Origin: a bacterium
Lineage (GTDB): Bacteria > Sysuimicrobiota > Sysuimicrobiia > Sysuimicrobiales > Segetimicrobiaceae
Assembly: GCA_035945995.1 (NCBI GenBank)
Contig: DASYZR010000145.1
Span: forward strand, 1-34,414
Direction: 5' to 3'
Length of the DNA stretch: 34,414 nucleotides
Shown in pieces: positions 25,747 to 33,914 of the stretch (positions are counted from its first letter, which is position 1; every line of letters begins with the position of its first letter). The position numbers were made by a program, and so were the translations under genes. The notes under the pieces were generated by a model that was given only the letters and a program-made list of their open reading frames with translations, ran no database searches and was not told the DNA's origin.

Positions 25747-27948
25747 ATGGGAGTCGTGGACGCGGAGCTCCGTCGCGCTGCTCCGACGGAGGTCCACGCC
25801 GCCGGCGCCGATCCGAACCTGTACGGTGAGGTGCTCCTGCCGCACACCGGCGGGCTCGCCGATCGGCCGCTGACGTACCGAATCCCGCCGGCGCTGCGGC
25901 CCTTCGCGGCCGTCGGGGCGCGCGCGGAAGTCCCGCTCGGCCCGCGGCGGGTTCTCGGTGTGCTGCTGGCAGTCCGGGAGGACGACGGGGTCCGCGCCGC
26001 ACGGCCCATCCGCGACGTGGTCGACATTCCCGACGAACCGCCGCTCGTCACGCCGGCGCTGCTCGCCCTTGCGCGGGAGATCGCAGCCGAGACGCTCTCT
26101 CCGCTCGGCAATGCCGTGCAGTGCCTCGTGCCGCCGGACGTACTGCGCCGGCGTCCGCCGTCCCGGCCGCGGATCGTCGTGCGCCATCCGTCGCGGCCCC
26201 TTCCGGCGCGTCTCGGCCGGCGGCAGGCCGCGATGCTGGCCATCCTGGACGCCGCGCCGGAAGGCGTCCCGGTCTCCGACCTCGTCGGCGCCGGCGGACG
26301 GGACGGCCTGCGGCGGCTTCTTGAGAGCGGGCTCGCGCAACTCCGTGAAGCCGTCCGGACGCCGTCACCCGGCGCGGCGCGCCCGCCCGTGCATCCGCGG
26401 GATGCGAAGTCCGGCCGCCGGAACGGCGGGCCGGTCCGTCCGGCGCTGCTCCTCGGGCATCCGGACGCGAGGGCCGCGTGGATCACCGATGCCGTCGCGT
26501 CCGCCGTGCGCGACGGGGACCGCGCTCTCGTCGTGGTGCCGGAGATCGTCGACGTGCCGCCGATGGTGGAGTCTCTCCGGCGTCGGGCGGCCGGGACGAT
26601 GGCGGTCCTTCATTCGGGCCTGTCACGGCGGGAACGCCGCGCGTCGTGGATGCGCGCGCGCGACGGTGCGGCGGACGTCGTCGTGGGGACCCGGTCGGCG
26701 CTCTTCGTGCCGCTGCCGCGCCTCCGCCTGATCATCCTCGACAACGAGCCGGCCGAGGCCCATAAGTCCGACGCGGCGCCGCGGTATCACGCGCGGGACG
26801 TCGCCCTGCGGCGGGCACGGCTCGAAGGCGCCCGGGCGATCCTCGGCGCGTCGGCGCCGTCCGTCGAAACCTACGCCGCGGCGGCGGCCGGCGATCTGAG
26901 CGCGATCCGCCTGCCGCCGCCGCGTTCGCTTCCGGTGCTCACCGTCGTCGACATGCGCGCGGAGCGCCACGAAGGGCACGCCGGGTACCTGAGCCGCGCG
27001 CTGGTACAGGCCGTCGGCCGCCATCTGCGGGCTCCGGGCGGCGTCGCGCTGCTCGTCCAGCGGACCGGCTATGCGCGCGTGCTGCTCTGCCGCGAGTGCG
27101 GTGCCGCAGTGCGGTGTCCCGCCTGCGACGTCGCGATGGCGTACGACCGCGAAGCCGGCACCGTGCGCTGCCGCGTGTGTGCGCGGACCGCGCGGGCGCC
27201 GGACGTCTGCCCGCGCTGCCGCGGCGTCGATCTGCGCGGCGTCGGGGCCGGCACGAAGCGCATCGAGGAGATTGTGCGCCGCCTCTTTCCGGGCCTCAGG
27301 ATGGCGCGGTTCGACGCCGAGACCGCGGGCGGCGCCGACCGCGTCGTCCGGGACTTCGCCGAGGGCCGGCTGCGGTTGCTCGTCGGCACCGCGCGGCTGC
27401 TGCGGGCGCCCGGGCTCCGCCCGACCCTCGTGGGCGTGATCGACGCCGACGGCCCGATGTACGTCCCCGATTTTCGCGCCGCGGAGCGCACGCTGCAGCG
27501 GCTTCGCGCGGCGGTGAACTGGGCCGCCGCGTCCGGCGGGGGCCGGCCGGCGCCCGAAGTCGTCCTGCAGACCCGCGTCCCCGATCACCCGGTCATGCGC
27601 GCGATTCGCGCCGGCGACGACGCGGCGTTCTATGACGGCGAGCTCACCGCGCGCCGCGCCTTCGGGTATCCTCCGTACGCGCGGCTGGCGCGGGTGGTGG
27701 CCGAGGCATCTGCGCCGGCGGTCGCGCGGGCGCTGGCCGCCCGCATCGCGGCCGCCGCCCGGGCCCAGGGGCTGGACGTGCTGGGGCCGGCGGTGCTGGC
27801 GGCACCCGGCCACGCCCGCGTCCAGTGCGTGCTGCGGGCCGCGGACGGGACCGCGCTCCGCGACGGGACGCGGGCCGTCCTCGCCCGCGTTCCGGTGCCC
27901 CCGGGAACCCGCCTGGTCGTCGACGTGGACCCCCAGGAGATGGTGTGA
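25747..27948 (+). CDS. priA: PriA-like primosomal protein N' lacking all helicase ATPase motifs
   Basis: A 733-residue PriA homologue. The N-terminal 3'-DNA-binding domain (about 25-135, with PLTYRIPPALRP, VGARAEVPLGPRRVLGVL), VVVGTRSALFVPL (311-323), PRYHARDVALRRA (345-357), eight zinc cysteines (448, 451, 457, 460, 475, 478, 488, 491), GVGAGTKRIEEIV, PDFRAAERTLQR and the C-terminal domain are recognisable. The Walker A GxTGSGKT is replaced by GHPDARAA (237-244), DEEH by DNEP (332-335), and the QVAGRAGR motif by AAVNWAAAS. It cannot be an ordinary ATP-driven helicase; it may act as a DNA-binding replication-restart scaffold, as proposed for actinobacterial PriA. ATG at 25747 with GAGAAG seven bases upstream; GTG at 25741 is an alternative. 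Overlaps def (GTGA). Confidence 0.9.
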   Translation: MGVVDAELRRAAPTEVHAAGADPNLYGEVLLPHTGGLADRPLTYRIPPALRPFAAVGARAEVPLGPRRVLGVLLAVREDDGVRAARPIRDVVDIPDEPPLVTPALLALAREIAAETLSPLGNAVQCLVPPDVLRRRPPSRPRIVVRHPSRPLPARLGRRQAAMLAILDAAPEGVPVSDLVGAGGRDGLRRLLESGLAQLREAVRTPSPGAARPPVHPRDAKSGRRNGGPVRPALLLGHPDARAAWITDAVASAVRDGDRALVVVPEIVDVPPMVESLRRRAAGTMAVLHSGLSRRERRASWMRARDGAADVVVGTRSALFVPLPRLRLIILDNEPAEAHKSDAAPRYHARDVALRRARLEGARAILGASAPSVETYAAAAAGDLSAIRLPPPRSLPVLTVVDMRAERHEGHAGYLSRALVQAVGRHLRAPGGVALLVQRTGYARVLLCRECGAAVRCPACDVAMAYDREAGTVRCRVCARTARAPDVCPRCRGVDLRGVGAGTKRIEEIVRRLFPGLRMARFDAETAGGADRVVRDFAEGRLRLLVGTARLLRAPGLRPTLVGVIDADGPMYVPDFRAAERTLQRLRAAVNWAAASGGGRPAPEVVLQTRVPDHPVMRAIRAGDDAAFYDGELTARRAFGYPPYARLARVVAEASAPAVARALAARIAAAARAQGLDVLGPAVLAAPGHARVQCVLRAADGTALRDGTRAVLARVPVPPGTRLVVDVDPQEMV

Positions 27949-28499
27949 CCGCGCGCACACTCGAGATCGTGACCGTCGGCGATCCCCGCGCGGCCATTCT
28001 GCGCCGGCGCGCGCAGGCCGTGCGGACGGTCACGCGCGACGTCCGGACGCTCATCGAGCAGATGTTTGAGACCCTCCGCCACGCGCGCGGACTCGGGCTG
28101 GCGGCGCCGCAGGTCGGGGTCGCGCAGCGCGTCGTGGTCATCGAGGTGCGGGATCGCCGCCTCGCGCTCGTGGACCCGGAGATTCTCAAGCGGGACGGCG
28201 AGGCGCTCGGCACGGAGGCCTGCCTCAGCATTCCCGGTTTGCTCGGCGATGTTCCGCGGGCGACGCATGTGGTCGTGCGGGCGCGCAACCGGCGCAACCG
28301 ATACATTACCGTCGACGCCGAAGGACTGCTGGCCCGCGTGCTCCAGCACGAGGTCGACCATCTGAACGGTGTGCTCTTCCCCGACCGCGTCCTGGATCCC
28401 AAGACGCTGCGGCGCGTGGACGACGAGGCGACGGAGGTCGCCCCGGAGAGCGCCGCCTCCGCGGACGAGATCCGCGTGTCCGGCGACGCGGCGTCGTGA
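27945..28499 (+). CDS. def: Peptide deformylase
   Basis: Removes the formyl group from nascent N-terminal formyl-methionine. Three motifs are intact: GLGLAAPQVG (motif 1), EACLSIPG (motif 2 with the metal-binding Cys; the usual EGCLS is EACLS), and QHEVDHLNGVLF (HExxH, motif 3). 184 residues, with a ~20-residue acidic tail. GTG start at 27945 overlaps priA, and the gene overlaps fmt (GTGA). def-fmt pairing is the usual functional unit. Confidence 0.96.
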   Translation: MTARTLEIVTVGDPRAAILRRRAQAVRTVTRDVRTLIEQMFETLRHARGLGLAAPQVGVAQRVVVIEVRDRRLALVDPEILKRDGEALGTEACLSIPGLLGDVPRATHVVVRARNRRNRYITVDAEGLLARVLQHEVDHLNGVLFPDRVLDPKTLRRVDDEATEVAPESAASADEIRVSGDAAS

Positions 28500-29452
28500 A
28501 GATCATGTTCTTCGGCACCCCCGAGTTCGCCGTGCCGTCGCTCGACGCGGCGCTGGCCGTCGGGGAGGTCGTCGCGGTCGTGACGCGCCCGGACAAGCCG
28601 CGCGGCCGCGGCCTGCAGGTGGAGCCGCCGCCCGTGGCGCGCGCCGCCGACGAGTACGCGCTGGAGGTGCTGCAGCCGGGGTCGCTGCGCGATCCGTCGT
28701 TCCTTGCGCGCCTCGGGGAGCTCGCGCCGGACGTCGGCGTGCTCGTCGCGTTCGGCCGGCTGGTCCCACCCGAAGTCCTCGCGCTGCCGCCGCGCGGCAT
28801 CGTCAACGTCCATCCGTCGCTGCTGCCGCGGTACCGCGGCGCCGCGCCGATTGCCCGCGCCATCGCGGCCGGCGAAACCGAGACCGGCGTCACGATCCTG
28901 TACCTTTCCGAAGAACTGGACGCCGGCGACATCATCCTGCAGCGCGCGGTGCCCATCGCGCCGGAAGCAACGACCCGGACGCTGACCCCGCATCTCGCGG
29001 CCGGGGGGGCCGGGTTGCTGGCGGAGGCGCTGCGTCTCATCGAGGCCGGTCGCGCGCCGCGCCGCGCGCAGGATGCCTCCCTCGCGACGTGGGCGCCGCG
29101 CCTCCGGCGGGAGGACGGGGAGATCGACTGGCGCCGGCCCGCGGCCGGCATCGTGAATTTGGTCCGGGCCTGCGACCCGTGGCCGGGGGCCTTCACCCAC
29201 GTGCAGGCCGACGAGGTCAAGGTCTGGCGGGCGACGGCATCTGCGGTATCGCCGGGGCGGGCCGGCGCGCCCGGGACGGTGCTCGACGTCCCGAACGACG
29301 ACCGGTCGCCGCTCGTCGTGGCCGCCGGCGACGGAGCCGTGCTGGTCCACGAAGTGCAGCCCGCCGCCGGCCGGCGGATGACCGCGGCCGCGTACGCGCG
29401 CGGCCACCGGCTCGACGCCGGCACGGCGCTGGGGCGCCGCGGAGGCGCCTGA
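28496..29452 (+). CDS. fmt: Methionyl-tRNA formyltransferase
   Basis: Formylates initiator Met-tRNA with 10-formyl-THF. 318 residues: FFGTPEFAVPSL (N-terminal), HPSLLPRYRGAAPIARAI (catalytic His and SLLPxxRG), TGVTILYLSEELDAGDIILQ (catalytic Asp in the loop), then a C-terminal OB-fold (about 205-315). GTG start at 28496 from the GTGA overlap with def. Confidence 0.96.
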   Translation: MKIMFFGTPEFAVPSLDAALAVGEVVAVVTRPDKPRGRGLQVEPPPVARAADEYALEVLQPGSLRDPSFLARLGELAPDVGVLVAFGRLVPPEVLALPPRGIVNVHPSLLPRYRGAAPIARAIAAGETETGVTILYLSEELDAGDIILQRAVPIAPEATTRTLTPHLAAGGAGLLAEALRLIEAGRAPRRAQDASLATWAPRLRREDGEIDWRRPAAGIVNLVRACDPWPGAFTHVQADEVKVWRATASAVSPGRAGAPGTVLDVPNDDRSPLVVAAGDGAVLVHEVQPAAGRRMTAAAYARGHRLDAGTALGRRGGA

Positions 29453-29453
29453 C

Positions 29454-30113
29454 GTGCCGTCTCGATCGGGCAAGTTTCGCGTCGCCCATCACGAGTGGCA
29501 TTCGCCGGAGTACGTCCAGGAGTGGATCGCGAAAGATGCCCGGAGAGAGGCGGACCGGCGGGCGCTGCTCCGCCGAATGCTCGCGCTCGCGCCGTTTGCC
29601 GCGGCCGCGGGGCTGGAGGTCCTGGATGTCGGCGGCGGATACGGCCTCGTGACCGACGAGGTGCTGTCGGCGTTTCCGCGGGCCCGGGTAACCCTGCAGG
29701 ATTATTCGGAGCGGATGATCGAACGCGCCCGCCGGCACCTGGCCGGTCGCGGCGGTCACGTCAGGTACATCTTGGCCGATCTTCGCAGGCCGTCCTGGAG
29801 CGGACGCGTGGGCGGTCCCTTCGATCTCGTCGTGTCCGCGATCGCGATCCACAACCTGGCCGATGCTCGTGCGTTCGCCGCCTGTTATCGTGCCGTCCAC
29901 GCCGTGTTGAAGCCGGGGGGCTGCTTCCTCGACTGCGATCACTTCGACCGTGTCGGGGGCATCGACGCGCACCTGAGGGCCCTGCGGCGTGTCGGATTCG
30001 AGGCCGTCGAATGCGCGTGGCAGGTGCCCCGGACGGCGATCGTCAAGGCCGTCCGGCCCCAGGCAGGGGGAACGCGTGCCGGCGTTGCGTCGGACCGGCG
30101 CGCCGCGGATTAG
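29454..30113 (+). CDS. Class I SAM-dependent methyltransferase
   Basis: A 219-residue protein. SAM-binding motif I LEVLDVGGGYGLVTDEVL (about 53-70), motif II-like acidic LQDYSERMIERAR, motif III ILADLRRP, and a PFDLVVSAIAIHNLAD segment typical of small-molecule methyltransferases. The N-terminus has HEWHSPEYVQEWI, which may contact substrate. Substrate unknown. GTG start two bases after the fmt stop, so co-transcribed with def-fmt, an addition to the conserved cluster. The last ~20 residues are basic and unconserved; the stop overlaps the convergent Imm1 gene by four bases. Confidence 0.85.
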   Translation: MPSRSGKFRVAHHEWHSPEYVQEWIAKDARREADRRALLRRMLALAPFAAAAGLEVLDVGGGYGLVTDEVLSAFPRARVTLQDYSERMIERARRHLAGRGGHVRYILADLRRPSWSGRVGGPFDLVVSAIAIHNLADARAFAACYRAVHAVLKPGGCFLDCDHFDRVGGIDAHLRALRRVGFEAVECAWQVPRTAIVKAVRPQAGGTRAGVASDRRAAD

Positions 30114-30493
30114 CCCGGACGTCCGATCACGCCCCCGTCGCCGGAATCATTGTGCCAGGCAATCCACGGCGCCGGCTCGCCCGTGAGCAGGAAGTGCTGC
30201 AGCGCCTTCTTCACGTCCCCGGCGGGGAGCGCCCAGCAGGCGGGATACTCGTCAACTTGGCCGTTGTCGAGGCGGTACTGAATCGCTCCGTCGGCGGGGC
30301 CCGCGTACTCCACGTTGCGCGAACTAAAGCCCGGATCACCGTTCTCCCGAAGATACATCAGCCACCCCGAGTCACCATTCAACAAGGCGCACAGGGTCGC
30401 TCCGTTCCCGCCTTCTATCCAGAGCTCGAGGAACTGCGGACGCCCCGGGTTCAATGCATCGTCCAGTTCGGCGAGCGTATGAAGCACCCGCAT
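30110..30493 (-). CDS. Imm1 family immunity protein (orphan)
   Basis: A 127-residue protein that fits the Imm1 family of polymorphic toxin immunity proteins: LELWIEGGNGATLCALLNGD, GWLMYLRENGDPGFSSRN, YRLDNGQVDEYPACWALP, and PAPWIAWHND near the end. Imm1 proteins neutralise deaminase or nuclease toxin domains. ATG at 30493 with GGGGAGGGG just upstream. No toxin gene lies next to it; the flanks are a methyltransferase and a YugP protease. Its base composition is less GC-rich than the surroundings (72 G/C in 120 bases at 30301-30420). Assignment is from recognising the pattern, not from a search. Confidence 0.72.
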   Translation of the reverse strand: MRVLHTLAELDDALNPGRPQFLELWIEGGNGATLCALLNGDSGWLMYLRENGDPGFSSRNVEYAGPADGAIQYRLDNGQVDEYPACWALPAGDVKKALQHFLLTGEPAPWIAWHNDSGDGGVIGRPG

Positions 30494-30557
30494 GCGCCCC
30501 TCCCCGGCACTCCGCGTCGTTCGGAATTTCCAGCATCGGTTCGTGAACCCTTCCACG

Positions 30558-30589
30558 GCCCCGGCGGCGCGCGGCAACGCCGCCGGGGC
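30558..30589 (+). other. Perfect 12-bp hairpin between the Imm1 gene and the YugP-like gene
   Basis: GCCCCGGCGGCG (30558-30569), an eight-base loop and CGCCGCCGGGGC (30578-30589). It lies in the divergent region just upstream of the YugP-like promoter. No U-tract on either side. It may insulate the two transcription units or be an operator. Confidence 0.55.
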
Positions 30590-30601
30590 TTGGCCGGGCT
30601 G

Positions 30602-30610
30602 TGCTACAAT
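30602..30610 (+). promoter_or_regulatory. Extended -10 promoter of the YugP-like gene
   Basis: TGC then TACAAT (30605-30610) is a good extended -10, with the same TGTGCTA context as the ileS promoter. No matching -35 is seen at 16-18 bases. Transcription would start near 30617 and give a ~15-base leader before the ATG at 30633. Confidence 0.6.
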
Positions 30611-30632
30611 GGCGGGGAGTGGGGGTGTTGGG

Positions 30633-31337
30633 ATGTTTTTTTGGGATCCAACGTACATTATCGTCCTGCCCGCGATCCTGCTGGCGCTGTACGCCCAGCT
30701 TCGGGTCAAGGCGACGTACGGCAAGTACAGCCAGGTCCCGGTGGCCAGCGGCCTCACCGGCGCCGAGGCGGCGGCCGAGATCCTGCGGCGGAACGGGCTG
30801 TCGGGCGTGCGGATCGAACGCATCGACGGAACGTTGACCGATCACTACGATCCACGCACCCGGGTGCTGCGGCTGTCGTCGGACGTCTACGACGGTGCGT
30901 CGGTGGCCGCCGTCGGCGTGGCGGCCCACGAGTCCGGCCACGCTCTTCAGCACGCGGACAACTACGGACCGCTCGCGCTGCGCTCGGCGATCGTGCCCGT
31001 GACCCAGTTCGGCTCGTGGCTGGCCTGGCCGATCTTCCTGATCGGGTTCTTCTTCCATTCCGGGACGTTCATGCAGCTCGGCATCTTGATCTTCAGCGCG
31101 TTCGTCGCGTTTACCGTGATCACGCTGCCGGTCGAGTTCGATGCCAGCGGCCGGGCGCTCCGCGTCCTGGCCGGCGGCCCCTCAGGCGCCGGCCGGCTGA
31201 TGACCGAGGGCGAGCTGCGCGGCGTGCGCGCCGTGCTCGGCGCCGCGGCGCTGACGTACGTCGCGGCGGCGGCGACGGCGATTCTCGAGCTGTTGCGGTT
31301 GATCCTGCTCTCCAACATGTCGCGGCGGGAGGAGTGA
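30633..31337 (+). CDS. YugP-type zinc metallopeptidase, membrane protein
   Basis: A 234-residue membrane protease of the PF04298 family. MFFWDPTYIIVLPAILLALY is the N-terminal membrane segment; then GLTGAEAAAEILRRNGL, the substrate-side TDHYDPRTRVLRLS, and the zinc site AAHESGHALQH (H99-E100 and H103). TLPVEFDASGRAL is the third-ligand region, and TYVAAAATAILELLRLILL the C-terminal segments. Function in bacteria is not well defined; a membrane-protein quality-control role is inferred. It precedes rsmB by 28 bp. Confidence 0.93.
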   Translation: MFFWDPTYIIVLPAILLALYAQLRVKATYGKYSQVPVASGLTGAEAAAEILRRNGLSGVRIERIDGTLTDHYDPRTRVLRLSSDVYDGASVAAVGVAAHESGHALQHADNYGPLALRSAIVPVTQFGSWLAWPIFLIGFFFHSGTFMQLGILIFSAFVAFTVITLPVEFDASGRALRVLAGGPSGAGRLMTEGELRGVRAVLGAAALTYVAAAATAILELLRLILLSNMSRREE

Positions 31338-31365
31338 TGCTGCCGCGGCGCGTTCCGTCCCGGCT

Positions 31366-32700
31366 ATGGATCATCGTCCCACGGCCCGCGAGGTGGCGCT
31401 AGAGGTTCTGCACCGCGTCGACGCCGACCGGGCGTGGAGCGGCGCCGCGCTGCGCGCCGCGCTCACCCGCGCCGGGCTCGCGCCGGTCGACGAGGCCTTC
31501 GTGACCGAGCTCGTCTACGGGACGTTGCGGCATCGCGGACAGGTCGACTGGGCGCTCGCGCAGGCGCTGCACCGCCGCCTGGACACCCTGCCTCCGCGCA
31601 TCCGCGAGGTCCTGCGGTTGGGCGCGTACCAGTTGGCGTTTCTGTCCCGGGTGCCGGCCAGGGCGGCCTGTGCCGAGACCGTCGACCTCGCCCGCCGCGT
31701 CGGCCACCCGGGGACCGTCGCGCTCGTCAACGCAGTGATGCGGCGTCTCGCCGCGTCGCCGCCGGTGTGGCCGGCCCCGTCCGATACCGCGGAAGCGATC
31801 GCGGTGCTGGCCTCGCACCCCGAATGGCTGGTCGCGCGGTGGCTGGCCCGCTTCGGGCCGGACGAGACGCGCGCGCTCTGCGCCGCGAACAACGAGCCCC
31901 CGCCGTCCGCGGTACGGCTCAACACGTTGCGGGGGAGTGTGGACGCCCTGGACGCGCGCCTCGCCGCCCTCGGCATCGAAACGCTGCCGTCGCCCCTGGT
32001 GCGGGAAGGCCGGCGGATTCGCACCGGACCGCCGGAGGCGCGCGCGGCCGCCTACGCGGAGGGCCTCGCCGTGCCGCAGGACGAGGGCTCGATGCTGGTC
32101 GCGCGGTTGGTCGCGCCGCGTCCGGGGGAGTTTGTGATCGACGCGTGCGCCGCGCCGGGCGGCAAGACCACCCACCTCGCGGCGCTCATGGACGGCCGCG
32201 GGCGCGTCCTTGCGTGCGACGTCACGCCGAAGAAGGTCGACACCGTCGCCCGCCAGTGCCGCCGCCTCGGGGCGACCGGAGTGGAGACGCGCGTCCTGGA
32301 CGCCGGGCTCCTCGGTGAGACGTATCCGGACGCCGCGGACCGCGTGCTCGTCGATGCGCCTTGTTCCGGGCTCGGCGTGGTGCGCCGCAGGCCCGAAATC
32401 CGGTGGCGCATCCACCCCGACGATCTCGCGGCGGTGGCGGTCCGGCAGAAGCGTCTGCTGGCCGGCGCCGCCGGCGCGGTTCGTCCGGGCGGGCGATTGG
32501 TGTACAGCGTCTGTTCGCTCGAGCCCGAAGAGGGGCGCGAGGTCATCGCCACGTTCCTCGCGGCGTCCCCCACGTTCGCGCCCGAGCCGGTCGAGGGCTG
32601 GCCGTTTGCGACCCCCGATGCGCCGGGCACCGCGTTCCTGTACCCGCACCAGGCGGGGACCGACGGGTTCTTCGTCGCCTCGCTGCGGAGGGCGGCGTGA
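31366..32700 (+). CDS. rsmB: 16S rRNA (cytosine-967-C5) methyltransferase
   Basis: Methylates C967 of 16S rRNA. 444 residues: N-terminal NusB-like RNA-binding domain (1-~140: REVALEVLHRV, LVYGTLRHRGQVDWAL, LRLGAYQLAFL) and a C-terminal SAM methyltransferase with FVIDACAAPGGKTTHLA, VLVDAPCSGLGVVRRRPE (first Cys of the pair) and YSVCSLEPEE (catalytic Cys). The ATG at 31366 fits. Overlaps rlmN by GTGA, as in the B. subtilis yloM-yloN order. Confidence 0.95.
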   Translation: MDHRPTAREVALEVLHRVDADRAWSGAALRAALTRAGLAPVDEAFVTELVYGTLRHRGQVDWALAQALHRRLDTLPPRIREVLRLGAYQLAFLSRVPARAACAETVDLARRVGHPGTVALVNAVMRRLAASPPVWPAPSDTAEAIAVLASHPEWLVARWLARFGPDETRALCAANNEPPPSAVRLNTLRGSVDALDARLAALGIETLPSPLVREGRRIRTGPPEARAAAYAEGLAVPQDEGSMLVARLVAPRPGEFVIDACAAPGGKTTHLAALMDGRGRVLACDVTPKKVDTVARQCRRLGATGVETRVLDAGLLGETYPDAADRVLVDAPCSGLGVVRRRPEIRWRIHPDDLAAVAVRQKRLLAGAAGAVRPGGRLVYSVCSLEPEEGREVIATFLAASPTFAPEPVEGWPFATPDAPGTAFLYPHQAGTDGFFVASLRRAA

Positions 32701-33914
32701 CGGCCGCTGGCGTGACGAGCGCGCAACGGACGGGGGCGGCGGCCGGTCGCGCCGTCTCCCCCGGCGGAGGCGAACAGGGGCGTCCGCGAGGCACGCCGGA
32801 CCGCGCCCGTGCCCCCGACCTCCGGGGCCTGTTGCTCCCCGAGCTTGTCGAGCTTGTCCGCGGTCTCGGCGCGCCGGCGTACCGCGGCCGGCAGATTGCG
32901 CGGTGGATTTACGGCCGGGGCGTGGAGCGCATCGCCGACATGACCGACCTGCCCGTCGAGTTCCGCGGGCGCCTCGCCGGCGCGGCCCGCCTGGGCGGGT
33001 TGACCGTGCGGCGATCGACCGAGGCACCCGACCTGTCGGCGACCAAGCTGCTGGCCACCTGCGACGACGGACAGACGGTGGAATGCGTCCTGATGCGCTT
33101 CGACGACGGCCGGCGGAGCGCGTGTCTCAGCACGCAGGCCGGCTGCGCGATGGGCTGTGTGTTCTGTGCGACGGGGCTCGGGGGATTCGCCCGGAATCTC
33201 AGCACGGCCGAAATCATCAGCCAGGCAAGCCTGATTCGCGCGCGGGCCGACCGGCGGGTGGGCAACGTCGTGTTCATGGGGATGGGGGAGCCGCTGGCGA
33301 ATTACGATGCGACGGTCCGCGCGGCCCGCATCCTCACGGCACCGTGGGGCTTCGGCATCGGCGCGCGGCATCTGACGATCTCGACCGTGGGGCTCGTGCC
33401 GCAGATCCGGCGGCTCGCGCGGGAAGGCCTGCCGATCACCCTGGCCGTGTCGTTGCACGCGCCGGCCGACGCGTTGCGACGGCGGCTCGTCCCGGTGACC
33501 GAGCGGTATCCGATCGCCGAGTTGCTCGCGGCGTGCCGCGACTACCTGGCGGCGACCGGCCGCCGCATCACGTTCGAGTACGTCCTCATCGACGGTACGA
33601 ACGACGGCGATCGCGAGGCGCGCGCGCTCGGCCGGCTGCTGCGCGGCCTCCTCTGCCACGTCAACGTGATCCCGCTCAACCCGGTGGCCGGGATCCCGCT
33701 GCACCGTCCGCCGGCGGCGCGCGTGAGGGCGTTCGCGCGGAGTCTGCGCGAGTCGGGCGTGCCCGTCACCGTGCGCATCGAACGCGGGACCGAGATTCAG
33801 GCGGCCTGCGGACAACTGCGCCTCCTGGACGGCACCGGTCGCGCCTCGCGGTGGACGCCGGCGGCGTCCGCCGGCGGCGGGTCGACCCACGCGGCCGGGG
33901 GAGGCGTCTCGTGA
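32697..33914 (+). CDS. rlmN: Dual-specificity 23S rRNA/tRNA adenine-C2 methyltransferase (radical SAM)
   Basis: Methylates C2 of A2503 in 23S rRNA and A37 in some tRNAs. 405 residues. The N-terminal ~38 residues are Ala/Gly/Arg-rich and not conserved. Core starts at DLRGLLLPELVELV. Radical-SAM cluster C150-AMG-C154-VF-C157, VFMGMGEPLANYD, HLTISTVGLVPQIRRLA, LAVSLHAPADALRRRL and the CxQL end (AACGQLRL) are present; the catalytic cysteine is in the C-terminal part. The GTG at 32697 overlaps rsmB; a GTG at 32712 is an alternative. Confidence 0.95.
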   Translation: MTAAGVTSAQRTGAAAGRAVSPGGGEQGRPRGTPDRARAPDLRGLLLPELVELVRGLGAPAYRGRQIARWIYGRGVERIADMTDLPVEFRGRLAGAARLGGLTVRRSTEAPDLSATKLLATCDDGQTVECVLMRFDDGRRSACLSTQAGCAMGCVFCATGLGGFARNLSTAEIISQASLIRARADRRVGNVVFMGMGEPLANYDATVRAARILTAPWGFGIGARHLTISTVGLVPQIRRLAREGLPITLAVSLHAPADALRRRLVPVTERYPIAELLAACRDYLAATGRRITFEYVLIDGTNDGDREARALGRLLRGLLCHVNVIPLNPVAGIPLHRPPAARVRAFARSLRESGVPVTVRIERGTEIQAACGQLRLLDGTGRASRWTPAASAGGGSTHAAGGGVS

